Positions 19,184-25,816 of a stretch of 33,408 bases of DNA are shown here, piece after piece. The stretch comes from Mucilaginibacter xinganensis. Lineage in GTDB: Bacteria > Bacteroidota > Bacteroidia > Sphingobacteriales > Sphingobacteriaceae. The number at the start of each line of letters is the position of its first letter. The first letter of the stretch is position 1. A program made the position numbers and the translations under genes. The notes under the pieces are model-generated. The model saw only the letters and a list, made by a program, of their open reading frames with translations, had not been told where the DNA came from and did not search any database. The DNA lies in contig JAMFSA010000111.1 of NCBI GenBank assembly GCA_026225055.1, forward strand, positions 1 through 33,408. The letters are read 5' to 3'.

Positions 19184-19211
19184 ACTTAACATAATGTTAA
19201 TTATGAGACTT
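19184..19211. other. Left attachment site: dif-like XerCD site
   Basis: An 11-6-11 layout: arm ACTTAACATAA, spacer TGTTAA, arm TTATGAGACTT. Read on the other strand it has TTATGTTAAGT, 10 of 11 matches to the E. coli dif XerD arm, and an arm ending CATAA like the XerC arm. It sits just beyond the gyrA-cluster terminator and before the first viral gene. It is either the host dif or the hybrid left junction. Confidence 0.7.
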
Positions 19212-19427
19212 TGGTTTTTGGGTGGGTAGTTATTTGAAAGTCAATGCAATAAAGATTCAATAAATTCTCCTGTTGGGGAGAAACATAGACGGCGTAAAGG
19301 ATTTTGATTTATCATGATCGCCCCGCAATATATGACTTTATGGTGCAATTCTAATCCCGTTCTAATGTTATTGTAATATTTATGTTACATTAGCTAAAAC
19401 TTAAATCTTTTATTTGTCTAAAATGTT
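19212..19427. other. Left-end non-coding region of the prophage
   Basis: This 216-nt stretch has no supportable gene. It holds a small hairpin, TTCTCC (19265-19270) with GGAGAA (19277-19282), and must contain the promoter for the first viral gene. Origin or packaging signals are possible here. No promoter motif could be fixed. Confidence 0.4.
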
Positions 19428-19718
19428 ATGTCCGACCAAAATCTAAATCACCCGTCTTTATTAGAGCGTTCGGACGCTTCCAGTCTTAAAGAGGGTTACC
19501 GATTTAAGCTCAAATGTTCCACCTCTATACTCCGTGTCTTTCTTGTTACTGATAAAACGGTACATGCTTATGACGCTGTTTATGATCGTTTTATTCGCAT
19601 CGACATTGATCCGCTTATTAAACAACTTCCTGTATATATCATAAGCTTTAACGAGCCTGATAAATCGTCAATTTTGGATAGTTCTTTAGCAAGTCGGTTT
19701 ATGTTAAAAACCGGATAA
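19428..19718 (+). CDS. Hypothetical viral protein, first gene
   Basis: A 96-aa soluble protein of mixed charge with no recognised motif (opening MSDQNLNHPSLLERSD, later RVFLVTDKTVHAYDAVYDRF). A strong terminator follows at 19744, so it may form its own transcript, separate from the late genes. A regulatory or early role is possible, but no helix-turn-helix is evident. Confidence 0.6.
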   Translation: MSDQNLNHPSLLERSDASSLKEGYRFKLKCSTSILRVFLVTDKTVHAYDAVYDRFIRIDIDPLIKQLPVYIISFNEPDKSSILDSSLASRFMLKTG

Positions 19719-19743
19719 TTATGGTCTTTTAAATTATTTGTAT

Positions 19744-19775
19744 CCCGCTGGCGTAGTTGTCAGCGGGTTTTCTTA
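19744..19775 (+). terminator. Terminator after the first viral gene
   Basis: CCCGCTG (19744-19750) and CAGCGGG (19761-19767) form a perfect 7-bp stem with a 10-nt loop, followed by TTTTCTTATTT. Confidence 0.85.
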
Positions 19776-19799
19776 TTTAATCACTTAATCCTTTTTAAA

Positions 19800-19997
19800 A
19801 TGAAAACTTTAAAAAACGTTATTTTTTATCCTATATCTATTTTAGTCATTGTTGTAAGTTTCTTTTACATTTTATTTGGCTATGTATCTGATTTTCTTTG
19901 CAGTAGCATATTTATTAAAATTGCAATGTGCTTAGTGTTTTGCACTTATGCGTTAATGGCTGGGTTACTGATTCATTACTATTTATTTACTATATAA
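19800..19997 (+). CDS. Two-helix viral membrane protein
   Basis: A 65-aa very hydrophobic protein with membrane segments at about residues 9-32 and 38-62 and a short basic N-terminus (MKTLKN). Its size and topology fit a holin or a virion-membrane protein. No family is recognised. Confidence 0.6.
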   Translation: MKTLKNVIFYPISILVIVVSFFYILFGYVSDFLCSSIFIKIAMCLVFCTYALMAGLLIHYYLFTI

Positions 19998-20008
19998 TAT
20001 AATAAGCC

Positions 20009-20212
20009 TTGGCACACAAAAACGATTATACTGTCATAGTCTTTTATCCGAACACTTCTAAAAAGTGGACTTATGTACACACAATAATCGGTTTTGCGAG
20101 GTTTATAAATGCCTCCCATGCTGATTGGAAGTATTTCAATGTGTATGATAGGCGCTCTGGTATTTATCTTCGTCGGTTTTACCCGACCTCAATTTTCCCT
20201 TATTTTCTTTAA
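20009..20212 (+). CDS. Hypothetical 67-aa viral protein (TTG start)
   Basis: The frame has no ATG and a stop lies just two codons upstream, so TTG at 20009 is the only plausible start. The protein is rich in aromatics and basic residues (KKWTYVHTIIGFARF, YDRRSGIYLRRFYP) and has no recognised domain. It could be a degraded gene. Its position in a compact same-strand array supports it modestly. Confidence 0.4.
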   Translation: MAHKNDYTVIVFYPNTSKKWTYVHTIIGFARFINASHADWKYFNVYDRRSGIYLRRFYPTSIFPYFL

Positions 20213-20229
20213 TCTCAAAACTTTAAATT

Positions 20230-20442
20230 ATGTCTGATTTTAAATTACCTAAAAAACTCAAAGGCGCTAAATTTTTACATTTTGGTCGTGTTGTTGTCTT
20301 TACTGATAAGCCGGATTTAGTTCGTCCTATCATTGCGCTCATTCCTGATTTACTGGCCGTTTGCGGCACTGTTAAGCTTGACAATGTAGTTTATCATTGG
20401 GCTTTACATGGTGCGCTTAATGATGGTATTTACAAAAAATAA
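20230..20442 (+). CDS. Hypothetical 70-aa viral protein
   Basis: A small basic protein (opening MSDFKLPKKLKGAKFLHFGR) with a hydrophobic central stretch (IIALIPDLLAV) too short to be a confident membrane helix. No family is recognised. The next gene starts 3 nt after the stop. Confidence 0.5.
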   Translation: MSDFKLPKKLKGAKFLHFGRVVVFTDKPDLVRPIIALIPDLLAVCGTVKLDNVVYHWALHGALNDGIYKK

Positions 20443-20444
20443 CT

Positions 20445-20621
20445 ATGCAAAAAGTTCTTTTGTTATTGGCTATCGCCGTTGTTCTTTTTACAACCTCTTG
20501 TAATTTGTATCATGGCTTTTGTTACACGTTCGGTTCTCATGATCCTAATCATTACCGGGTGTTAACAGACACTCTTTTCGGTGGCTCTATTCGATCCCCT
20601 AAATTCCCTGTTTTTAAGTAA
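20445..20621 (+). CDS. Small viral lipoprotein
   Basis: A 58-aa protein with a lipoprotein signal: MQKV, a hydrophobic core (LLLLAIAVVLF), and lipobox TTSC with Cys19. The mature part is only about 40 residues (NLYHGFCYTFG and on, ending SPKFPVFK). It starts 3 nt after the previous stop. Envelope lipoproteins in phages often block superinfection or help lysis (spanin-like). Which applies here cannot be decided. Confidence 0.65.
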   Translation: MQKVLLLLAIAVVLFTTSCNLYHGFCYTFGSHDPNHYRVLTDTLFGGSIRSPKFPVFK

Positions 20622-20646
20622 CTGTTTAATTTAACCTTTAATATCT

Positions 20647-20832
20647 ATGTATGCTGAATATGTTGATTTATGTGTCCGTATGGGTTTAACTCCCGTTACT
20701 GAGGCTTCATTTAGCAGTCGTCCGGCTGCACTTAATGCTCGTGTTCTCGCCTTTTTTAAAAGTCGTTTGCCGCCTGTTAAATATCCGTTCTTTCAAATGA
20801 ATCTTAATTCTCGTTACGGCGCTGCTCTTTAG
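20647..20832 (+). CDS. Hypothetical 61-aa viral protein
   Basis: A small soluble protein with a helical N-terminus (MYAEYVDLCVRMGL) and a C-terminus ending in PFFQMNLNSRYGAAL. No recognised domain. It is preceded by the recurrent viral leader TTAACCTTTAA at 20631-20641, 5 nt before the ATG. Confidence 0.5.
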   Translation: MYAEYVDLCVRMGLTPVTEASFSSRPAALNARVLAFFKSRLPPVKYPFFQMNLNSRYGAAL

Positions 20833-20851
20833 CTTTTTTCTTACTTTTTGA

Positions 20852-21340
20852 TTATCTATTCCAAAGGTTTTTGGATGTTACGGCCTTGTCTTTTTCAATT
20901 TCAAATTTTTTTGTATAAGATACAATTAGGCCTGTGTATTGTGCTTTTTTAAGTGGTATTAATGCTAAGTAAGGGCTTTCGTCCTCTCCTAAATCCATTA
21001 TTAAAAAAACGGGTTTTGTTTTATCGTATTCGTTATACCTTTCTAATTGTCTTTTGTTGCACCATGCAATTTTGTTATTAAAAAGTGTCGTCCTGACTTT
21101 TGCTTCTACATAAAATTCTTTTTTAGTTATATGATCTCTGAAAGTAAAGTCCGGTTTTAATGATGCTTCTACATAATCATTTTTGTTTGTAGCGTAACTG
21201 TGCGTCATTTCTACAAGCGTGTAATGTTCTTTTGGGAATAATATTTCCCTTACGTATTTTTCAAACTCTTCTCCTGTTTTAAATGATCTTGGTTTTAAGA
21301 TTTCGTCTTTAACCAGCTTGAAAATACTTCTTATACTCAT
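20852..21340 (-). CDS. PD-(D/E)XK nuclease-like protein
   Basis: A 162-aa protein encoded against the direction of its neighbours. It shows the PD-(D/E)XK core: a helix with acidic residues (TGEEFEKYV), then Asp64 in LKPDFTF, then Glu79-Ala80-Lys81 in FYVEAKVR, and a following KRQLERYNEY helix. Such folds cleave DNA in restriction, repair and phage recombination. The ATG at 21340 is chosen over a TTG at 21355. The opposite strand and island position suggest an independently expressed accessory gene, perhaps for host-DNA attack, recombination or exclusion of rivals. This role is inference. Confidence 0.7.
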   Translation of the reverse strand: MSIRSIFKLVKDEILKPRSFKTGEEFEKYVREILFPKEHYTLVEMTHSYATNKNDYVEASLKPDFTFRDHITKKEFYVEAKVRTTLFNNKIAWCNKRQLERYNEYDKTKPVFLIMDLGEDESPYLALIPLKKAQYTGLIVSYTKKFEIEKDKAVTSKNLWNR

Positions 21341-21392
21341 TCTTTTTTCTTTCAATGATAATCTTTTTTTTTAACCTATAATAATTAAAACT

Positions 21393-21632
21393 ATGCCTGA
21401 AAATGTCGGTCTATATGCTATTCATACCACGCAGGGTTATTACCTAACTGCTGGCTCAGTTTATGGTGGTGCTATCTTTAAGAATCCGGTTTCCGGTGGT
21501 CTTGCTGGTGCTTACCTCTCCCCTTCCTTGTCGCATATTACAGCGATTAAGGATATGCTTGTTGAACACGGTGTTCATGGCACTGACGGGCAACATATTT
21601 GCATTCATAAGCTTCTTGCCGTACCCGTCTGA
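21393..21632 (+). CDS. Hypothetical 79-aa viral protein
   Basis: A glycine-rich soluble protein (SVYGGAIFKNPVSGGLAGAY; later GVHGTDGQHICIHKLL). No recognised domain. A leader variant, TTAACCTATAA, lies at 21371-21381, 11 nt before the ATG. Confidence 0.55.
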   Translation: MPENVGLYAIHTTQGYYLTAGSVYGGAIFKNPVSGGLAGAYLSPSLSHITAIKDMLVEHGVHGTDGQHICIHKLLAVPV

Positions 21633-21664
21633 TCCCTTTTTAACTTCTATCTAATTACATAACA

Positions 21665-21970
21665 ATGTCTAAAATTAAACAGTCCGGTTATTCCGGAACT
21701 TTGACTAAAAAGCAACGTAACGAATTGTTAAAGAGCTTAGAATCTTACTACTTATTTTTAATAGATAAAAATGAGGCTATCGTTCATAAGTATGCTAACA
21801 TTAACGCTTCTGCCTTAAAACTATATGACAGGCGAATACGTGCTCATCTTAAATCATGCGAAATTTTGTTAATTTCCTTAAAATCCCCCCTTTTTGAAAA
21901 TGTCAAATCTGCAAGTATTCGCCGAACCCTTACAATTGAGGGTAGGCGCCCCGGCTTTAATGAAGATTAG
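21665..21970 (+). CDS. Hypothetical 101-aa viral protein, helical
   Basis: A basic, mostly helical protein (KKQRNELLKSLESYYLFLID, then YDRRIRAHLKSCEILLISL). Its last 71 nt overlap the next gene in another frame. No family is recognised. Confidence 0.5.
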   Translation: MSKIKQSGYSGTLTKKQRNELLKSLESYYLFLIDKNEAIVHKYANINASALKLYDRRIRAHLKSCEILLISLKSPLFENVKSASIRRTLTIEGRRPGFNED

Positions 21971-22211
21971 CGGCTCTATTAAATGTGTCACTATCGTATC
22001 TGATAAAGGCGGTATTGTCTCATTCACTTACCCATTGCGCCCAAATGATAAAACGGTTCATAGCGTCCCTAAAGCGTGTGTCTATCTCCCGCTTGCCGAC
22101 TTACGCAAAGAATTCTGTCTATCGCTTACCTATACCGCAAATAGGTATCTTAAAAAAGAGTTCGGTTATGGAAACCTCTTATACGAAAGTAAGCGAAATT
22201 CTAAAGATTGA
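21900..22211 (+). CDS. Hypothetical 103-aa viral protein
   Basis: Start chosen at the ATG of MSNLQVFAEPLQLR rather than an upstream TTG. It is beta-rich and basic (KCVTIVSDKGGIVSFTYPLR). It overlaps the gene before it by 71 nt and the lysozyme gene after it by 44 nt, consistent with a compact viral genome and coupled translation. Function unknown. Confidence 0.55.
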   Translation: MSNLQVFAEPLQLRVGAPALMKISGSIKCVTIVSDKGGIVSFTYPLRPNDKTVHSVPKACVYLPLADLRKEFCLSLTYTANRYLKKEFGYGNLLYESKRNSKD

Positions 22212-22698
22212 AAATTTCCGCTCTCGTGCTTATGCTGACGGCATGTCCAACGGCAAACAAATGTATTCTATAGGTTATGGGCATCAGATTCAACCTAACG
22301 AAAGTTATTTACTTAACGCTACTATTACACTGGATACCGCTTTAAAGTTATTCAGGTCTAATCTTGCGCCGCTCGAAAGTCAAATTAATGATAATTCGAA
22401 ATATGCAATGGCTCAAAATCAGTTTGATGACTGTATAGACTTCGGTTTTAATTGTGGTAGCGGTGCTTTATCTAATATTCTCGATACGTGGAATACTACC
22501 CATGATCCTATTCAAGTTGCCGCCCGTATGAAGCTGTATAACAAGACACGTAAAAACGGTGTTCTTGTTGTTGATGCTGGCCTTACTGCTCGTCGTGCTG
22601 ACGAGGCTAACGACTTCCTTACTTCTACATCAGGTATATCTCTGATCGCTGTATTCGCTGTTGGTGCTGCTTTGGCTCTCTATGCCTACGTTTCTTAG
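22168..22698 (+). CDS. Membrane-anchored lysozyme (GH24, T4-like)
   Basis: A 176-aa endolysin starting at METSYTKVSEILK. The T4-lysozyme-type catalytic region is clear: Glu15 (KIENFRSRAY), Asp24 (YADG) and YSIGYGH (33-39), where Ser34 replaces the usual threonine. The rest of the muramidase fold follows (QFDDCIDFGFNCGSGAL). Residues about 155-175 (ISLIAVFAVGAALALYAYVS) form a C-terminal membrane helix, so the enzyme is probably membrane- or virion-membrane-bound. It would cleave peptidoglycan at exit or entry. The frame extends upstream, but that part overlaps the previous gene. Confidence 0.85.
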   Translation: METSYTKVSEILKIENFRSRAYADGMSNGKQMYSIGYGHQIQPNESYLLNATITLDTALKLFRSNLAPLESQINDNSKYAMAQNQFDDCIDFGFNCGSGALSNILDTWNTTHDPIQVAARMKLYNKTRKNGVLVVDAGLTARRADEANDFLTSTSGISLIAVFAVGAALALYAYVS

Positions 22699-22727
22699 TC
22701 TTTTTTTTTAACCTTTAATTTATCAAT

Positions 22728-22808
22728 ATGCTTGCCTTGTATCTGTTCACGGCTTATTTAGCTGGTTCGGCTATTGGCTTCTTTGCTGGTAGACATTCTA
22801 AATATTAA
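22728..22808 (+). CDS. 26-aa viral membrane peptide
   Basis: A very short gene encoding one membrane helix (LALYLFTAYLAGSAIGFFAG) and a basic tail (RHSKY). It is preceded by TTAACCTTTAA (22708-22718), 9 nt before the ATG, which supports it as a real gene. It could be a holin-like or virion-membrane peptide. Confidence 0.5.
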   Translation: MLALYLFTAYLAGSAIGFFAGRHSKY

Positions 22809-22827
22809 CCATTAACTCCGTTAATTT

Positions 22828-23022
22828 ATGCCTCAATTTATTATACAGTTGTCCCCTGGTCTTTACGTTGCTAAAGAGGGTCGGCGTTTTACGGGTGCGG
22901 TCTCTGACTTAAACCTTGCTTTTCATTTCCGCTCCCGTTTAGCTGCCCGTATAGTTCGACGTACTCATGGGGGGACTATTCAACTCATTTCAAATGTCTC
23001 TAATTGCTCAGGTTGTCAGTAA
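22828..23022 (+). CDS. Hypothetical 64-aa viral protein
   Basis: A small basic protein (MPQFIIQLSPGLYVAKEGRR, later RSRLAARIVRRTHGG) with a C-terminal pair of cysteines (NCSGCQ). A leader variant, TTAACCATTAA (22805-22815), precedes it. It overlaps the next gene by 29 nt. No family recognised. Confidence 0.5.
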   Translation: MPQFIIQLSPGLYVAKEGRRFTGAVSDLNLAFHFRSRLAARIVRRTHGGTIQLISNVSNCSGCQ

Positions 23023-23233
23023 TGACACGGTTCACAACCTTGCAGCCGGAACGGCTGTTGCTTCTACTTCCCTAATTTCTTCTACTGATTTAAACACTGT
23101 TAAGGCTGTCGTTATCTCTGCTGTGCTTAGCGGTTTGGCTCAAATTGTACTAACCTTAATTAAAAAACTTTCTCAAAAACTCAATGGCAACACAAACCAA
23201 AACCCTATCGACCAAAGTCAAAACGGCCTCTAA
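22994..23233 (+). CDS. Small one-helix viral membrane protein, holin-sized
   Basis: A 79-aa protein starting MSLIAQVVSNDTVHNL. An in-frame ATG at 22967 is the alternative start. One membrane helix (about 44-65, VKAVVISAVLSGLAQIVLTL) is followed by a charged tail (IKKLSQKLNG). Its size, charge pattern and closeness to the lysozyme gene fit a holin or pinholin, but a structural role is equally possible. Confidence 0.55.
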   Translation: MSLIAQVVSNDTVHNLAAGTAVASTSLISSTDLNTVKAVVISAVLSGLAQIVLTLIKKLSQKLNGNTNQNPIDQSQNGL

Positions 23234-23690
23234 GAGCCGTAAAGTTCAAACTATTAACTCACTTGCTGATTTAGCCGCTGTTTCTGATCTTCATATCGAA
23301 GTTGTACAAGACGTTGTAAACGCTGCTCAGGATTTTGTTAACGCCGGTATCCCTTTTGTTCCTGTACCTGCCGCCCCTATTGTAAATCTGCCTCATAAAG
23401 TCGCCTTTCCTGTTAAAGTCCCCAATAAGGCGATTACAGCCACCTTGCCCCGTGATGGTAAGTTTATGTACGTAACTTCTAATAATCTGCGTAGAACGAT
23501 CTTAGAGGGTGACGTTAAACATTGTAAGCTTGTTCTTACATCTGATCAATTCCGCTCTCTTACTGCTGCCGGGTTAAAGCAGGGTATTACATGGGACGAG
23601 ATGCTTAGGGCTGTTCTTGCTGAACAGTCATTCAATTACGATCCTTACGGCTCTGCCGTTAAGTTCATTCCTCAGCCTGACGCTGCTTAG
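23184..23690 (+). CDS. Hypothetical 168-aa viral protein
   Basis: A soluble protein with a basic low-complexity N-terminus (TKTLSTKVKTASKSRK), a helical region (LADLAAVSDLHIEVVQDVV), a proline/valine-rich linker and a C-terminal domain ending in YGSAVKFIPQPDAA. It overlaps the previous gene by 50 nt. It lies at the head of the structural block, so it may be a virion or assembly protein. No family recognised. Confidence 0.6.
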   Translation: MATQTKTLSTKVKTASKSRKVQTINSLADLAAVSDLHIEVVQDVVNAAQDFVNAGIPFVPVPAAPIVNLPHKVAFPVKVPNKAITATLPRDGKFMYVTSNNLRRTILEGDVKHCKLVLTSDQFRSLTAAGLKQGITWDEMLRAVLAEQSFNYDPYGSAVKFIPQPDAA

Positions 23691-23692
23691 TA

Positions 23693-23741
23693 TGTTCCAA
23701 AGTCAGTAACACGGAACATTCAGTCTAACCCGTTGGACTTT
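23693..23741 (+). promoter_or_regulatory. Possible pseudoknot in an intergenic leader
   Basis: TGTTCC (23693-23698) pairs with GGAACA (23713-23718). The loop segment AAAGTC (23699-23704) pairs with GACTTT (23736-23741). These stems interlock as an H-type pseudoknot. It lies between the 168-aa gene and the arginine-rich gene. Confidence 0.4.
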
Positions 23742-23777
23742 ACTACAAATTATTAACCCTTTAATCTAATTTCAATC

Positions 23778-23915
23778 ATGGCTTACTATCGCCGTTCAAG
23801 GCGCTCATCTGGTCGCCGTACCTCTTTCGGATCACGCAACGTTAATTCACTTGCTCGCCGTATCGCTGCAATACTTAAACCCCGCCGCCGCTCGTACGGT
23901 CGTCGTAGGTACTAA
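23778..23915 (+). CDS. Arginine/tyrosine-rich basic protein (genome-binding candidate)
   Basis: A 45-aa protein with very high arginine, serine and tyrosine content (MAYYRRSRRSSGRRTS, and an ending RRRSYGRRRY). Such compositions are typical of DNA-condensing virion proteins, for example protein J of microviruses. It likely neutralises packaged ssDNA. The leader variant TTAACCCTTTAA is at 23753-23764. It shares style with the protein at 30615. Confidence 0.7.
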   Translation: MAYYRRSRRSSGRRTSFGSRNVNSLARRIAAILKPRRRSYGRRRY

Positions 23916-23939
23916 TTTGTTATACTATTAAATTATAAT

Positions 23940-24083
23940 ATGGCTCGTCGTTCTAATAAACTGATCTATGTTGTTGTACTTGGTGCTGCTGCATACTTCT
24001 TTAAAGATAAATTGATTGCTCTTTATCACTCAGTTGTAAAAACTGCCGCTAAACCTGCGGCTGGCTCAACTATCCTACCATAA
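23940..24083 (+). CDS. 47-aa single-helix viral membrane protein
   Basis: MARRSNK, a membrane helix (LIYVVVLGAAAYFF), a lysine and a polar tail ending AGSTILP. It directly precedes the candidate capsid gene and follows the basic protein. It probably sits in the virion's internal membrane, but this is inferred. Confidence 0.6.
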   Translation: MARRSNKLIYVVVLGAAAYFFKDKLIALYHSVVKTAAKPAAGSTILP

Positions 24084-24135
24084 GGCTAACAGCCCTGCCG
24101 AAAGGCGTTTTCTATTTCTCCTAATAAATACATAA

Positions 24136-25068
24136 ATGAACATTCGTCATTTAGAAACCAAAAATTCTAAAATAACCTCTCAAACTATCAACGGGTTTTC
24201 TTTCAAAACTTTCTTGTACGCTAATACATTTACAGGCGGTGATACTACTTTCGGTAGTTCAAAGCTTGACTTCTCTAAAGTTTCGATTAAGGCTATCCTT
24301 AACCGTGATGGTCAGGATCACATTTTATTTCAAGATAACTTGAAAATTCTTGGTTTAGCTTCCAACCTGTTAACTCGTGGTCAGCTTGCCTTTTATTCGG
24401 ATCATGACCACTTGACTAAACTTGCAGATGGCAGGGCTTTAGTTACGTTTAATATACCGTTAGGCGGCCCTATTAAAATCGCCGGTGATGACTTCATTTA
24501 TATCGAGGTTACAAATCAGGACGGCTTTTTTAATGCCTCTTACATTAATTCTTCATTCCTTGAAGTTAAGCCGCTTAAATGCGTTGGTTACGAAACGTTC
24601 ATACCGTCTATTAAATCTGTTAATATTCAGGCTGGAACTACCTCAGATGTTTACTCTTTGGGTGATAACATTCTTCGTACCGTATTGTTAAATTATGATA
24701 ATACCGATTTTCAAAATCCGGTTGTCAGCAATTTAAACTTTGCTTCTGATCGTCTTAACGATGGTTATACTTTCCATGATCTTGTTCACTTTAAGGATCA
24801 AAGTTACCAGCCTATGCCTGTTAATTTAAGTGCTGACGCTGCCACTATCTTTGAGAGTGACCAGTCGTTCATTCTTACAAACTTTCACCAAAAGTTTAAT
24901 CAATTGATCCTTTCGGCTCAGTTCGACGGCTCTCAGGTGTTGGCCTCACAAAACTATATAGTATATTGGTCTTACAGGACTGATTGGACTATTCTCCAAA
25001 AAGCTACCGCTTTGCAACAAAAGCACGTAGATGCGGAATCAAATTCTATACCCGCTTCAACCAAATAG
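24136..25068 (+). CDS. Candidate double jelly-roll major capsid protein
   Basis: A 310-aa beta-strand-rich protein with no signal peptide or membrane helix. Alternating strands suggest two jelly rolls in tandem, about residues 15-155 and 160-290. Supporting segments are KVSIKAILNRDGQDHILFQD, ALVTFNIPLGGPI, a second strand set VNIQAGTTSDVYSLG, and FNQLILSAQFDGSQVL. Length and neighbourhood (small membrane proteins, spike genes) match the major capsid proteins of FLiP (Finnlakeviridae) and PM2. The fold is inferred by eye. No alignment was possible. A capsid protein of another beta-fold remains possible. Confidence 0.65.
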   Translation: MNIRHLETKNSKITSQTINGFSFKTFLYANTFTGGDTTFGSSKLDFSKVSIKAILNRDGQDHILFQDNLKILGLASNLLTRGQLAFYSDHDHLTKLADGRALVTFNIPLGGPIKIAGDDFIYIEVTNQDGFFNASYINSSFLEVKPLKCVGYETFIPSIKSVNIQAGTTSDVYSLGDNILRTVLLNYDNTDFQNPVVSNLNFASDRLNDGYTFHDLVHFKDQSYQPMPVNLSADAATIFESDQSFILTNFHQKFNQLILSAQFDGSQVLASQNYIVYWSYRTDWTILQKATALQQKHVDAESNSIPASTK

Positions 25069-25073
25069 TAAAA

Positions 25074-25448
25074 ATGGGACTGTTCTCTGTTTTCGGTAAA
25101 ATTGGTAAGGCTTTAGGTAAAGGTGCTTTAGCTGTTGGTAAAGTTGGTCTTGGCGTAGCTGCTTCTTATGTTGGTATTAGCCTCCCCGGCTCTTCAACTA
25201 ATGGCGCTGCCTCTGCTGACGCTTCCGGCGGTTCTACCAATACCTATACCCCCGGTTCAGCCGCTCAATCTTCTACGCCGTCACTCCCTGATCAACTCAG
25301 GGGTTTACTGGCGGTCGCCTCAGGTAATAAGCCTATTCAGGTAGATGCTGTGTCCAGCTCTATGCCTACATGGTTGCTTCCTGTCGGAATACTTGGTCTT
25401 CTTGGTATCGGCGCTGCCGCTGTTATGAAACCAAAAGGCAGGCGCTAA
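25074..25448 (+). CDS. Viral membrane protein with amphipathic N-terminus
   Basis: A 124-aa protein starting MGLFSVFGKIGKALGKGALAVG, an amphipathic glycine/lysine-rich region, followed by a Ser/Gly/Thr-rich linker and a C-terminal membrane helix (WLLPVGILGLLGIGAAAVM) with basic tail KPKGRR. The start is the ATG 5 nt after the capsid stop. An in-frame start farther upstream would lie inside the capsid gene. Likely a minor capsid or membrane-linking protein. It is followed by a terminator. Confidence 0.65.
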   Translation: MGLFSVFGKIGKALGKGALAVGKVGLGVAASYVGISLPGSSTNGAASADASGGSTNTYTPGSAAQSSTPSLPDQLRGLLAVASGNKPIQVDAVSSSMPTWLLPVGILGLLGIGAAAVMKPKGRR

Positions 25449-25455
25449 ATTTTAT

Positions 25456-25478
25456 AAGGGGGCTTTGCCCCCTTTTAT
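25456..25478 (+). terminator. Terminator after the capsid genes
   Basis: AAGGGGGC pairs with GCCCCCTT around a TTT loop, followed by a T-rich tail. A very strong stem, ending the transcript of the capsid block. Confidence 0.85.
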
Positions 25479-25507
25479 TATTCTCTTAAACTGTTTTTAT
25501 CATTATT

Positions 25508-25816
25508 ATGAAAATTGAAAATTTAATAAGTAAGGTTTTGTTTAAAGCCGCTCCTATGTTACCTACTGAACATGCCGAACTTGAAAAAGGTATGAATCTT
25601 TGGTTTGACCAGCAAAAACAGGCGGTTGCCAAAAAAGAAGTCGCTAACGAAACTTTGAACGTAAAGGACAAAGCTTTCAAGTTGCTTGATGAATGGTACA
25701 TGCGTACGCTCTTTGCAATGGCTTACATATTTATTCTTCGTTGGGTACAGGATTTTATGAATCCCGGCGATCCCGATGACGAAGCTCCTCAGGATATATT
25801 AGATCATCGTCGCTAA
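25508..25816 (+). CDS. 102-aa viral protein with one membrane segment
   Basis: A helical protein (ELEKGMNLWFDQQKQAVAKK, then LNVKDKAFKLLDEWY) with a hydrophobic stretch (LFAMAYIFILRWV) at about 67-79 and an acidic tail (NPGDPDDEAPQDILD). Its stop overlaps the next start as TAATG, so the two are coupled. Probably a virion-associated protein. Confidence 0.55.
   Translation: MKIENLISKVLFKAAPMLPTEHAELEKGMNLWFDQQKQAVAKKEVANETLNVKDKAFKLLDEWYMRTLFAMAYIFILRWVQDFMNPGDPDDEAPQDILDHRR

Noticed and set aside
19174..19211. tRNA or tmRNA 3' end as the attachment site
   Set aside because: No cloverleaf or CCA-type acceptor end is seen near either boundary. The dif-like match explains the site better.
24084..24135. 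Terminator before the capsid gene (GCC-GAAA-GGC followed by TTTT)
   Set aside because: The stem is only 3 to 4 bp, too weak to list as a terminator.
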